Notes: a model not told the origin generated them from the sequence alone. A stretch of 12,312 nucleotides of DNA from JAFGJQ01 sp964586145 (GCA_964586145.1 CAZPHH010000118.1:1-12312); one strand, 5' to 3'. Positions 1-7,668 are shown, counted from the first letter of the stretch. Translations and numbers: made by a program.

Positions 1-1
1 T

Positions 2-109
2 GGAAAGCCGGTCCCACAAGGAAAGCCGGTCCCACAAGGAAAGCCGGTCCCACAAGGAAAGCCGGTCCCACAAGGAAAGCCGGTCACACACCGGAAGCCG
101 ATCCCACAC
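2..109. repeat. 18-bp tandem repeat array, six units
   Basis: Four perfect head-to-tail copies of the 18-bp unit GGAAAGCCGGTCCCACAA lie at 2-19, 20-37, 38-55 and 56-73. Two degenerate units follow at 74-91 and 92-109. There is no unique spacer between units, so this is not a CRISPR. The array may continue to the left of the window. Related copies in the opposite orientation lie near the right end (about 12166-12290). In the direction of sppA transcription the array lies about 130 bp past the sppA stop. Dispersed GTGGGAC-GGCTT type repeats are, as I recall, common in planctomycete genomes; their role is unknown. Confidence 0.95.
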
Positions 110-184
110 CAGAGGACGGTCGCGCAACGGGGCGGCGTTTCGCGGCCATCCGGCAGGAGGAATCCGCAGCCCTGACCCAACGAA

Positions 185-214
185 GCGGGGCGTTCGAGCC
201 TTCGAACGCCCCGC
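185..214 (-). terminator. Perfect 13-bp-stem hairpin downstream of sppA
   Basis: GCGGGGCGTTCGA (185-197) and its exact reverse complement (202-214) enclose a 4-base loop. The hairpin begins 28 bp beyond the sppA stop codon in the direction of sppA transcription, where an intrinsic terminator would be expected. No clear U tract follows, only TTCGTTGGG on the minus strand, so it may act as an RNA-stabilising 3' structure or a U-less terminator. The hairpin itself is seen directly; its role is inference. Confidence 0.6.
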
Positions 215-241
215 GGGAGAACCCTCAATCCGGAGGACCGA

Positions 242-2143
242 TCACGGCTGCCAGGTCGACGGGGCGGCCGGGGCTGGCAGGCCGGGGGTCGCGCTCGTGT
301 CGGGCACCAGCCGGAAGCGGGGCGCGCCGGCCGGCCAGGCGGTGGCCTGGATGTCCGGGATGGGCGCCCAGCAAAGCGGGGCGAAGCTGCGCGACAGCAT
401 CATCAACTGGTCGTGGAACGACATCGGCACGGCCGGCGCGCCGGCCCGGAGGAACATGTCGAGATTGTCCGTCATACCGACGGAGCCGAAGACCAGCTCG
501 CCCAGGCTGCTCGGCCGGGGGTAGTGAATGACCTTCAGCTCGGCGCTGGGCGGGATGTTGGCCATGGCCCGGGCGGCCTCGATCGCCTCGGTGATGCCGC
601 CGAGTTCGTCCACCAGGCCGATCTCCTTTGCGTCGCGTCCGGTCCAGATGCGGCCCTGGGCGATTTTGTCGACCATCTCGGCGGGAATGCGCCGGGTCTG
701 GGCCACGCGCTCGAGGAAGATCTTGTAGAAGTCGTCCATGTGCTTCTGGATGAACGCGCGGTCGGACGGGGCCATATCCTTATGCGGCGCCCCTAGCAGG
801 CTGCGGGCCCCGCGCTCGAACGGCGCCAGTTCGTAGTCCATTCGATTCAGCCTTGACCGGGCGGACTGAAGGATCGCAATCACGCCGATCGAGCCGGTCA
901 GCGTCGTCGGCTGGGCGAAGATGCGCCGGCCGGGGCAGGCGATGTAGTACCCGCCGGACGCGGCGACGGAGCCCATGCTGACCACCAGCGGTTTCTCGTC
1001 ATCCAGCTCGCGCAGGGCCTTCCAGATGGCGTCGGAGGCGTGGCCGGAGCCGCCGGGCGAATCGACGTGCAGCACCACCGCCTTGATGGATTTGTTCTTC
1101 TTCAGCTCGTCGATGGTTTTGACCATGTCGTCCCGGCAGATGATGGACGAGGAGAGGGCCGCCCCGAGGCTGATGTCGATGATCGGGCCGCGGGCGTGGA
1201 GCACGGCGATCTTGGGACCGACGGCCTTTCGGGCCTCCTCCGCCTTGCGGAGCTCGCGGTTGAAGACCTCCATGAGGTCCTGGATGGAGTTGACGCCGGC
1301 GAGCCCGTCCTCCGCCTCCTGGTACCGCCTCATTCGGTTCTGCCGCAGCAGGCGGTCGCGGTACTCGTCGTAATAGGCGATGACGTCGATAAGCCCGCGC
1401 TGCTGGGCTTGCGGGGCGTCGAACAGCGCGATGTCCACGATCTCGCTGACGGCCTCATCGCTGAGCTTGCGGCTGGCGGCGATGATCTGCTTGTAGTCCC
1501 GGAACCAACTGTCGAACAGGGCGTTGAATTCCTCGGAGAACCAGCGGTCGGGCTCGCGGCGGTTGACGAAGCCGGGGTACTTGTACTTGCCGGCCGTGAT
1601 GACCTCGAACTCCAGGCCCTGCATCTGGTAATGGCCCTTCATGAACGGGAAGAGCCGGCCAATGCCCGGCAGCGCAATGGAGCCGGTCGGCGCCGTGGCG
1701 ATTTCGTCCGCGGCGCAGGCCAGCAGGTAGGCGTTGTCGCCGCCGGCCTGGAGAAAGGCCATGACCTTTTTGTCCTTCTTTCGGAGCCGGTCGATGCCGG
1801 ATCGCAGTTCCTGGACTTCCGGCAGCGACAGGCCGACCCCGCCGACGTTCAACAACACCGCGCCGATGCGGTCGTCCTGTCCCCATTGGTCGAGTTGCTC
1901 GACCACCTCCTGGAGGGTCCGGGTGCGCCCGGGGATCGGCAGGTTGATCGCACGAGCCGCAATGACGGTCTCGTCAATCCGCAGCTCGGCCAGGCGCGGG
2001 ATGGGGCTGGGCTTGATCTCGCCTTCGGCGAGCGACTTGGCGCCCGGGGTCTCGCCCGCGGCCTTCTCCTCCGGCTCGTCTGCCCGGACGGGCGAGAAAA
2101 GAAGGCCCAGGACCAACATACAGGTGAGTGCCCACGGTTTCAT
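242..2143 (-). CDS. sppA: Signal peptide peptidase SppA, 67K (double-domain) type
   Basis: The 633-residue product is a membrane serine protease that degrades signal peptides left in the membrane after secretion. A hydrophobic N-terminus (residues about 5-20, possible cut after VRA at 21) is a signal peptide or membrane anchor. Two tandem ClpP/crotonase-fold S49 domains follow, at about 60-260 and 310-525, as in E. coli SppA, which is of similar length. The Ser/Lys dyad looks intact. Ser396 in GSVAASGGYY matches the nucleophile (E. coli Ser409), followed by TLTGSIGV at 414-421. Lys188 in AGKYK matches the general base supplied by the N-terminal domain (E. coli Lys209). The ATG at 2143 is preceded by a strong AAGGAG eight bases away. 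A Pro/Ala-rich tail of about 40 residues follows the second domain. The gene lies 77 bp after the unknown secreted-protein gene and is probably cotranscribed with it. Confidence 0.95.
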   Translation of the reverse strand: MKPWALTCMLVLGLLFSPVRADEPEEKAAGETPGAKSLAEGEIKPSPIPRLAELRIDETVIAARAINLPIPGRTRTLQEVVEQLDQWGQDDRIGAVLLNVGGVGLSLPEVQELRSGIDRLRKKDKKVMAFLQAGGDNAYLLACAADEIATAPTGSIALPGIGRLFPFMKGHYQMQGLEFEVITAGKYKYPGFVNRREPDRWFSEEFNALFDSWFRDYKQIIAASRKLSDEAVSEIVDIALFDAPQAQQRGLIDVIAYYDEYRDRLLRQNRMRRYQEAEDGLAGVNSIQDLMEVFNRELRKAEEARKAVGPKIAVLHARGPIIDISLGAALSSSIICRDDMVKTIDELKKNKSIKAVVLHVDSPGGSGHASDAIWKALRELDDEKPLVVSMGSVAASGGYYIACPGRRIFAQPTTLTGSIGVIAILQSARSRLNRMDYELAPFERGARSLLGAPHKDMAPSDRAFIQKHMDDFYKIFLERVAQTRRIPAEMVDKIAQGRIWTGRDAKEIGLVDELGGITEAIEAARAMANIPPSAELKVIHYPRPSSLGELVFGSVGMTDNLDMFLRAGAPAVPMSFHDQLMMLSRSFAPLCWAPIPDIQATAWPAGAPRFRLVPDTSATPGLPAPAAPSTWQP

Positions 2144-2220
2144 GAGAGGTTCTCCTTCTTGCGGCTCGTGATGAGAGCGGCGCCGTATGCCCGCGACCGG
2201 CGGGGGCGCCGGCGCGATGG

Positions 2221-4440
2221 TTATCCTGTTTTCTCCTCGGGTTGCGAGGTCGCCGCGTCGGCCGACTTCTCGACGCGGTGAATCTCCCCGTTTTCGTCAA
2301 TGAACAGTTTGTCCAGGTGCTCGAAGGTGCCCGGGGCAAAGCCCAGGCGCCACGATTCGCGGCCCCACTCGATCACGTAGATGCTGTCGTCGATGTCGCT
2401 GAACACGTCGTCATCATCCTCCGCGTCGTCCGGCTCGTCCGGTGCGCCGAAACCGAACAGGTTGCGGCCGAAGGCACGCCACGCCTGTTTGGAGGACTGC
2501 TCAACCCGCAGCAGGTGCGGATTGCCCGCGAAATCCACGTATCCGTCCAGCTCGCGCACCTCCGCCGGCCAGCGTCCGACGTCGTTGCGGAACAGCCTGG
2601 CGTGGTGGTGGAGCACCTTCAGCTTGCGTGCCGCGTTGCGCTCGCGGGCCAGGTCCGACCGGCCGGACCCTTCCATGGTGGATGCCACCGCCAGGGCCGG
2701 CACCACCAGAATGCCCGCGGGGACGGGCCCCTCGTGCCGGACGGCCATCCCGGCGTACTGCATCTGGGCCGTGATCATGCCGTCTGTCAGGCGCGCGCTG
2801 ACATCGTCGGTGTCGGGCAGCAGGTCGCTTCGACTCACCTCGCTGATGGCGAAATTCAGGTACGGCGTGACGTGCCGGTACACCTGCCGCCAGTTCACCC
2901 ACGCCTGCCCTCGCGTACCGCTTTCGGCCGGCAGGAACCGGCGGGCCTGGTGCCGGGGGAAGTTCACCCAGCGTCTGACGAGGCCGTCCGGCGATGTACT
3001 CGTGGAGCCGATGACGAGAATGTCGCGCTCCCGGCCGCCGGCGTCGATCTCTTTCGTAAGGAACAGGACGGTTCGCATGGTGAACGCCATGCCCCCACCC
3101 AGGCCGCGACGCGGGTCTTTCCAGAAGAAGACCCGGCCGTCGACGGTTTCCTCATGCCAGGGCGGCTTCTCCTCGCGGTCTCGGAAGCGCCGGTTCTCCT
3201 GTTGGATCGCCTCCCGGACGGATTTGAGGAACGATTCGGCGGACGAACGGAGCCGGGCCTGGTACACCATGTCCGGCACAGGGAAGAACCCCGTGCCCGG
3301 CAGAACGGTGATGCACACTTCAGAACGCACCCCTTCCGCCACGGGCCCGGGCTCGAACGGGGATTCGCCGGACACGCCGGCGGTCTGCTGGAGAATGCCG
3401 CTGGAGAGCAGGGAGTTCGCCACCACGCTGCCGAACGCTTCATCCGGGACGAAGAACGTCTGCCGCACCCGGTCAAAGACCGACTTGGCGCCCAGACCGG
3501 TGATGGGCGGCCAGTTGACGTGGACGGTCTCGATCCACGCGCCGGTTTCGTCCACTCGTCCGGCATACACCACGTCGGTCACGAAGCTGATGGAGGAGAA
3601 GAACGTGGCCCCGCTGTCCCGCTCCGTCTGCGCGAGGTTCATCCGGCAGACCAGCAGAGGTGTGCCGTCTTCGTGGGTTGCTGCGGTGCCGATGAAGGCC
3701 GGGTCGGGGAATTCCACGTCGTCGAAGGTCGTCAGCAGGGAGGTGGATTCTCCGGCGGGCAGCATGTAGGCCAGCGTGGAGTCCGGAAGCGCGATGGTGT
3801 ACCCCTCCCCCGGGCCGCTGGTGATCGTGACGTCCTTGAGGAGGATCTGTGCGGACTCGGACTCCAGCACGGCCGCCACTCGATCTCGCAAGTCCTTCGC
3901 GGGCCATTGGATGCGGGCGGCCCAGCGTGGACGGCCGTCGCGACTCGGGGCGTACAGTGCCACGTCAATGGCCGTATCGGGCCAGCCCTCCGCGTGGCGG
4001 AACATCTGGATGGCCTCATCCACGTCAACATCCTTCGATGCGCGCCGACCGGCCTCCAGGAGGACGTTGCTGACGGTTTGCAGCAGAAACCCGGCGTTGG
4101 ACCGGCGAGTCTCGTGGATCAGGTGTTGGAAGGACGGCAGGTGCAGCTCGAAACGGGGTTGCAGCTCGGGCGCGGGCGCTGGGGCCGGTGCGGAGGTGGC
4201 CGGGGCAGGCGCGACCGGCTCAGGCTCGGCCGGCTGTGTGGCGGGCGGCAGAGTGCTCTCGTCCGGCTCGGCTGGCTTATCGGTCGTTGGATGAAATGGC
4301 ACCCACGCAGGACGGGGTTGCCCTGTGGCCAAGCTTTGGGCCAGACAGAAGCTGACGAGAGCGACGCATGGAACCAGCCGGTGAGCGAGCGAGGGTTGCC
4401 CGAGGGGCCTGGTCCGGGCCGATCGTGTGTTCGTCATCAT
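2221..4440 (-). CDS. Large secreted protein of unknown function
   Basis: I do not recognise the family of this 739-residue protein. It begins with a basic stretch and a hydrophobic segment (about 20-40), consistent with a signal peptide. A Pro/Ala/Glu-rich low-complexity linker runs from about 51 to 95, followed by a long globular region of mixed strands and helices. A highly acidic patch (about 667-685, many Asp) precedes the C-terminal domain. At about 610-650 the segment DVGRWPAEVRELDGYVDFAG faintly resembles the C-terminal part of GspG-like pseudopilins; this is a weak likeness only. Start choice is between adjacent ATGs at 4440 and 4437, with GGAAGGCGG upstream at a rather long spacing. 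It lies directly upstream of sppA on the same strand (77-bp gap), which suggests a shared transcript and an envelope role. An export signal and no recognisable enzyme motif is all I can support. Confidence 0.85.
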   Translation of the reverse strand: MMTNTRSARTRPLGQPSLAHRLVPCVALVSFCLAQSLATGQPRPAWVPFHPTTDKPAEPDESTLPPATQPAEPEPVAPAPATSAPAPAPAPELQPRFELHLPSFQHLIHETRRSNAGFLLQTVSNVLLEAGRRASKDVDVDEAIQMFRHAEGWPDTAIDVALYAPSRDGRPRWAARIQWPAKDLRDRVAAVLESESAQILLKDVTITSGPGEGYTIALPDSTLAYMLPAGESTSLLTTFDDVEFPDPAFIGTAATHEDGTPLLVCRMNLAQTERDSGATFFSSISFVTDVVYAGRVDETGAWIETVHVNWPPITGLGAKSVFDRVRQTFFVPDEAFGSVVANSLLSSGILQQTAGVSGESPFEPGPVAEGVRSEVCITVLPGTGFFPVPDMVYQARLRSSAESFLKSVREAIQQENRRFRDREEKPPWHEETVDGRVFFWKDPRRGLGGGMAFTMRTVLFLTKEIDAGGRERDILVIGSTSTSPDGLVRRWVNFPRHQARRFLPAESGTRGQAWVNWRQVYRHVTPYLNFAISEVSRSDLLPDTDDVSARLTDGMITAQMQYAGMAVRHEGPVPAGILVVPALAVASTMEGSGRSDLARERNAARKLKVLHHHARLFRNDVGRWPAEVRELDGYVDFAGNPHLLRVEQSSKQAWRAFGRNLFGFGAPDEPDDAEDDDDVFSDIDDSIYVIEWGRESWRLGFAPGTFEHLDKLFIDENGEIHRVEKSADAATSQPEEKTG

Positions 4441-4803
4441 GAACTAAAACCGCCTTCCGGGGTCCCGGGTTGCACGGTTCATCGCGAGCATCTGCATCCT
4501 TCCACCCAACCAGATACACCATGGGTTTCGGTCGGCCCAGGAGAATCCCGAGTGCGATTTGGAACGGGTCGACCAAATCCGACACGTGCGGGTGCCGGCA
4601 TCCTGTGCCGGGTGCTGCATTCGCAGGTTTTCGTCCCCAGGGTGCGCCGCGCGGAAGCCGAGCTTCGCGACGGGCCCTGACCACCGCAACCTCATCATAC
4701 GTGTTTTCGGTCAACAAGGGGTGTTTTTTCTTGTCAAAGAGGGTGCGGGTGTCTGGATGGGGAGGCGATGGCGGATGGTCAGCCGTGTCGGGCGATGTCG
4801 AAT
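4441..4803. other. Intergenic region, 363 bp, probable promoter of the secreted-protein/sppA unit
   Basis: This gap separates two minus-strand genes. Its part near 4690-4740 is clearly more AT-rich than the surroundings and includes a T6 run at 4724-4729. On the minus strand TATGAT occurs at 4694-4699, but no good -35 hexamer lies 16-18 bp upstream of it, so I do not call a promoter there. No strong hairpin follows the isomerase-like gene. A minus-strand open frame crosses the gap (4277-4807), but it overlaps the secreted-protein gene by more than 160 bases in another frame and resembles no family I know. Otherwise I see nothing in the gap. Confidence 0.4.
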
Positions 4804-5661
4804 TCAATCCCTCTGCCAGTGCTGCAAAGCGGCAAGCGATTGTTCCAGCGCGGGCCGTCCGCCCGCGGGGAGGAACCGTTTGGGGGTGACTTCGAGGATG
4901 ACGGTGCCGTCGAACCCCGTGTCGGCCAGGTCTGCCAGTTGGCGTTGCCAGGGGACGTTGCCGTGGATGAGCGGCTCATGGTCCTCTTCGTTCACGTCGT
5001 GGCAGTGGACGTGTGCGACCCGCGGGAGGAAGGCGGGCGGCGGGTCGAGCGGCCAGCCGAATCGCCGCGCATTCATGAAGGCGTGTCCCAGGTCCCAGCA
5101 GATACCGACGCCGGCGCTGCAGGCCACGTGGAGCAACTCGTCGTACTGTGCCCCGATCCTCTGCATGACGCCGCTTGCGTCGTGGATTTGCAGTTCCGCG
5201 ACCACGCGGACGGCCGGTGCGTTACGGACGCACCAATCGGCGGCCCAGCGGAAGAACTCGATGGAACGATCCACGAGGTCGGCGCGACGGGCGTCGGCGC
5301 TGCCGCCGGCGGAATGGATGTTGATGATCGTGCGGCCCGCCTGCTGTGCGGCCGCGTCGGCGGCCCACTGGAGGAACCGTTCGTGCATCCGGCGGCAGGG
5401 ATTCTCCGGGTCGTCGTGAAAGAGGCCGGGGTTGAATGGCGTGCCTTCCGTGTACGGATGCAGGGACAGCCGCAGTCCGGCCTCCACGCAGCGCCGGATG
5501 TGGGCGGCGAGGCGTGCGGCTTCCGTGTCCGGCTCCACCGGTGATTCCACCGCCCGGACGCCCCGGTCGCGCAGGAAGGCGCAGATCTCGGCTCCGCCAA
5601 ACAGCCGGCGATAATCCGGGTGCTCGTCAAAGCCGATGTCCAGTTTGATTCCGACACGCAT
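4804..5661 (-). CDS. Sugar phosphate isomerase/epimerase-like TIM-barrel protein
   Basis: The 285-residue product fits the xylose isomerase-like TIM-barrel superfamily (AP endonuclease family 2), whose members isomerise or epimerise sugars and related polyols using a divalent metal. Barrel-strand motifs occur in the usual order: MRVGIKLD at the N-terminus, LSLHPY, IINIHSAGG, RVVAELQ, GICWDLGHA, VAHVHCHDV and VILEVTP. The Glu of AELQ, the Asp and His of WDLGH, the His pair of HVHCHD and the Glu of ILEV are the probable metal and substrate ligands. The length is typical. The frame is open further upstream (to 5718), but the ATG at 5661 is chosen because GGAGGG lies six bases before it and because family proteins begin at this strand. 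It is transcribed divergently from the UVR-motif gene. The substrate cannot be deduced; the neighbours give no sugar pathway. Confidence 0.85.
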   Translation of the reverse strand: MRVGIKLDIGFDEHPDYRRLFGGAEICAFLRDRGVRAVESPVEPDTEAARLAAHIRRCVEAGLRLSLHPYTEGTPFNPGLFHDDPENPCRRMHERFLQWAADAAAQQAGRTIINIHSAGGSADARRADLVDRSIEFFRWAADWCVRNAPAVRVVAELQIHDASGVMQRIGAQYDELLHVACSAGVGICWDLGHAFMNARRFGWPLDPPPAFLPRVAHVHCHDVNEEDHEPLIHGNVPWQRQLADLADTGFDGTVILEVTPKRFLPAGGRPALEQSLAALQHWQRD

Positions 5662-5667
5662 GTGGGT

Positions 5668-5673
5668 CCCTCC
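5668..5673 (-). promoter_or_regulatory. Ribosome binding site fixing the isomerase-like start
   Basis: On the minus strand GGAGGG lies six bases upstream of the ATG at 5661. It is the best Shine-Dalgarno match in the area and argues against the longer reading that would begin at 5718. Confidence 0.75.
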
Positions 5674-5755
5674 GGTCGCCGCCCCGCGGGCGCGGGGCCG
5701 TCCGTCCATCCGTGCCATTTCTCACGTGGCGGGGGCACGATCCGGCATTTTCGCT

Positions 5756-5784
5756 AGTATACGGGGACGGCCGGCCTGAGACGA
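5756..5784 (-). promoter_or_regulatory. Weak candidate promoter for the isomerase-like gene
   Basis: On the minus strand a good -10 (TATACT, 5756-5761) lies 17 bp downstream of a poor -35 (TCGTCT, 5779-5784). It would give a leader of nearly 90 bases. The -10 is the only near-consensus one in the divergent region in this direction; the -35 is little better than chance. Confidence 0.35.
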
Positions 5785-5823
5785 CCGTGCGGGTCACGGC
5801 GGGCGTCGGGCTTGTTCGGCCGG

Positions 5824-5852
5824 GGGACCGCCGCCCTCTGATGAGGTAGAAT
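5824..5852 (+). promoter_or_regulatory. Candidate promoter placing transcription start at or near the GTG codon
   Basis: TAGAAT (5847-5852) is a fair -10 and GGGACC (5824-5829) lies 17 bp upstream. It shares the GACC half of the TTGACC hexamers seen at the two better promoters in this window. A start about seven bases after the -10 would fall on the GTG at 5859, giving a leaderless or nearly leaderless message. Inferred from hexamers only. Confidence 0.3.
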
Positions 5853-5858
5853 GACTGC

Positions 5859-6629
5859 GTGAGCGACGATCTTTCACGCATCCTGCGGGAGTGGCCCTGG
5901 GATCCGGAAAACAACGTCCGGCTCGTGACGTGCGAGGACGGACGCAAGCGGGTCCAGATCCGCGTCTGCGTCCACGGATATCACGGGATTCTCCAGTTCG
6001 ACTGCGACGGCCGGCCGGACGGCATGCGACCGTACGGCCGCCCGTTTGCCCTCGACCACTTCGAATCGCTGGCGTCGGCAGACCCGGCGTTTCGGCTGGA
6101 CCCGGCGCAGGCCCAGGAGTTGTTTGACGAGGGCACCATGGTGTACCAGCGGTACGTGGTGCTGTACCAGCTCGGTGATTATGGACGCGTGGTGGCGGAC
6201 ACGGAGCGGAACATGCGGCTGTTTCGGTTCGTGCATCGCGTGGCAGCGCGGGAGGAGGACCGCAACCATCTGGAGCGCTGGTGGCCGTACATTCTGCGGA
6301 TGCACGGGGCGGCCCAGGCGATGTCGAAGCTGGCGGCGAGTGACTCGGAGGGCGCGTTGGCCTGCCTGGATCGTGCGATCGCGGCGGTGGAGTCGCTGGA
6401 GCACATGGACGACGAGACGTTTCAATACGAGCGCGGTCGGTCGATCACGGTGTTGACGGATTTGCGGCGGCAGATCGAGTCCCGCCGCCCGATGGGAGAG
6501 CTGGAGGTCCTGGAAGGCATGCTGCAGCGAGCCGTCCGGACGGAGAAGTACGAGCTGGCGGCCCGCCTGCGGGATCAGATTGATGAGCTGAAGCAAGGCG
6601 GCGGCCGGGGCCCTTCGGCCGGCGCCTGA
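5859..6629 (+). CDS. UVR-motif (UvrB/UvrC motif) protein of unknown role
   Basis: The 256-residue product ends in a clear UVR motif at about 213-245: a helical hairpin containing LQRAVRTEKYELAARLRDQI. This is the short module by which UvrB and UvrC interact, and it is also found in many unrelated proteins such as McsA and ClpC. No nuclease or helicase domain is present, so this is not UvrB or UvrC. The N-terminal 75 residues (VRLVTCEDGRKRVQIRVCVH, then a GILQFDCDGRPDG turn) look like a small beta domain; the middle (about 85-205) is helical and may carry TPR-like pairs, e.g. YQLGDYGRVVADTERNMRLF. The start is GTG at 5859 with GAGGT 11 bases upstream; the ATG at 5851 is in another frame and stops after three codons. 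There is no signal peptide, so it is probably cytoplasmic. Its partner is unknown. Confidence 0.85.
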   Translation: MSDDLSRILREWPWDPENNVRLVTCEDGRKRVQIRVCVHGYHGILQFDCDGRPDGMRPYGRPFALDHFESLASADPAFRLDPAQAQELFDEGTMVYQRYVVLYQLGDYGRVVADTERNMRLFRFVHRVAAREEDRNHLERWWPYILRMHGAAQAMSKLAASDSEGALACLDRAIAAVESLEHMDDETFQYERGRSITVLTDLRRQIESRRPMGELEVLEGMLQRAVRTEKYELAARLRDQIDELKQGGGRGPSAGA

Positions 6630-6639
6630 CACCCGCGGC

Positions 6640-6653
6640 GGGCCGTTCGGCCC
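6640..6653 (+). terminator. Short GC hairpin after the UVR-motif gene
   Basis: GGGCC and GGCCC flank a GTTC loop, beginning 11 bp after the stop codon. There is no T tract. It sits just before a well-formed promoter, so a transcription boundary here is sensible, but a five-pair hairpin in DNA this GC-rich can arise by chance. Confidence 0.3.
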
Positions 6654-6662
6654 CGGGCCGGA

Positions 6663-6691
6663 TTGACCCTGTGCGCGGGGGGGGCTACTCT
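6663..6691 (+). promoter_or_regulatory. Sigma-70-like promoter of the lipoprotein gene, with a G8 spacer tract
   Basis: TTGACC (6663-6668) and TACTCT (6686-6691) are separated by exactly 17 bp. The preceding bases make a 10-bp identity, CGGATTGACC, with the lpxD promoter. The spacer contains eight consecutive G (6677-6684). The predicted transcription start near 6698 gives a leader of about 37 bases. Confidence 0.65.
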
Positions 6692-6734
6692 AGCCTGTTG
6701 TTGGCCTGGTACGCGGCGATCAGAGAGGCGATCC

Positions 6735-7604
6735 ATGCATACACGCTGGAGTCGGGTCGGTTGGTGCGGGTTCCTGCTGGCGACGGTGGTCATGGCGGCG
6801 GGTTGCCGGGAGCGCACGCCAGCGGACCGATACCCGTCGAACCTCGGCACGGATGAGCGGCCGCTGCTGCCTACGCCCTTCGGGGCGTACCGAGGCCGGA
6901 CGCCGGACGGCTCGGCGAAAATCGTGGCCTACGAGCCGGGGGCGCCCGCGGATGCCTGGGAAGAGGATTCGGCGGCGGAAGCGCCGGTCGATCCGCCGCC
7001 TTCGTCGGAGGAGGCGGAACCGGGCGAAATGGAGCCGCCGCAGGTTACGGATGTGGCAGGCGCAGCGCCGTCGGCAGAGGACGAAGCGGCCATCCGAGAG
7101 CTTTGTCAGGCGGTTACGGACGGGGGACCGGGGCAGTTGGATCGTTTCGTGGTGTCCGACCAGCAAGCACGGGTGCGAACCATTATCGGACCGATGCAGG
7201 ATCTGGTGGACGCGTTGGAGGAGATCAGCAACCTCGCGGATTCCGCTCCCCAATCGGCGGCGGTGGCGAAGGCGGTGCAGGAGCGCATTGTGGGCGGTTT
7301 CGTCGGATCGGCGGAATCGGTGACCGACATTCGCATGTTGGACGCGGACCGGGCGACGGCCAAGCGCGGCGGGCAAGACGTCTTCTTCGAGCGGGCGGGG
7401 GATCGGTGGCTGGTGCGGGTCCCGGATCTGCCGGAAGAGGACAAGACGACGGAGTTCGCCAACGCCCTGCGGGACCTGGTTGATGCATTCGAAGGTGTGG
7501 CCGACGGCCTCGACAGTGGTGATCTGGCGGACGCGGCGGCGGTGGAGCGGATGACCGCTGCGGCACAGCAATTCGCCATGCAAATGATGGGCGCGAACCC
7601 GTAG
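6735..7604 (+). CDS. Probable lipoprotein of unknown function
   Basis: The 289-residue product begins with a basic residue pattern, a hydrophobic segment (9-20) and VMAAGC, giving Cys24 as the likely lipidated residue. Position -3 is Ala instead of the favoured Leu, so the lipobox is slightly weak. Residues about 75-110 are a Pro/Glu/Ala-rich acidic linker. The rest is mainly helical and acidic, with repeated DLVDAxE-like segments near 180 and 260 (DLVDALEEISNLAD and DLVDAFEGVADGLD). A small strand-rich part lies between them (VFFERAGDRWLVRVPD), which resembles the end of an NTF2/DUF-type fold; this is only an impression. The ATG at 6735 is chosen over upstream in-frame codons because AGAGG lies six bases before it and it alone gives an export signal. 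The zinc-ribbon gene follows on the same strand. Confidence 0.8.
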   Translation: MHTRWSRVGWCGFLLATVVMAAGCRERTPADRYPSNLGTDERPLLPTPFGAYRGRTPDGSAKIVAYEPGAPADAWEEDSAAEAPVDPPPSSEEAEPGEMEPPQVTDVAGAAPSAEDEAAIRELCQAVTDGGPGQLDRFVVSDQQARVRTIIGPMQDLVDALEEISNLADSAPQSAAVAKAVQERIVGGFVGSAESVTDIRMLDADRATAKRGGQDVFFERAGDRWLVRVPDLPEEDKTTEFANALRDLVDAFEGVADGLDSGDLADAAAVERMTAAAQQFAMQMMGANP

Positions 7605-7668
7605 GGCCGTTCTTCCGGGCCGCGGACCCGTGTCCGGATGCGGCGGGACATTTCGGATCGTGCGTGGA

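Noticed and set aside
2..109. CRISPR array
   Set aside because: The units abut one another with no unique spacers and no cas genes are present.
2242..4680. Plus-strand open frame of 812 codons opposite the secreted-protein gene
   Set aside because: It lies antisense to a gene with a signal peptide and sensible composition. Its product is rich in Arg, Gly, His and Val with no motif, typical of the antisense frame of GC-rich genes.
4694..4699. TATGAT as the -10 of the secreted-protein gene
   Set aside because: No acceptable -35 lies 16-18 bp upstream; the nearby TTGACC and TTGACA on that strand are at wrong distances.
4277..4807. Minus-strand open frame of 176 codons across the 363-bp gap
   Set aside because: It overlaps the 5' end of the secreted-protein gene in another frame, lacks a recognisable family or a good ribosome binding site, and has low-complexity ends. 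A short real peptide in the gap cannot be wholly excluded.
5851..5861. ATG at 5851 as the start of the UVR-motif gene
   Set aside because: It reads ATG ACT GCG TGA, a three-codon frame, and is not in frame with the gene.
5859..6629. UvrB or UvrC nucleotide excision repair gene
   Set aside because: Only the short UVR motif is present; helicase and GIY-YIG or RNase H-like nuclease domains are absent.
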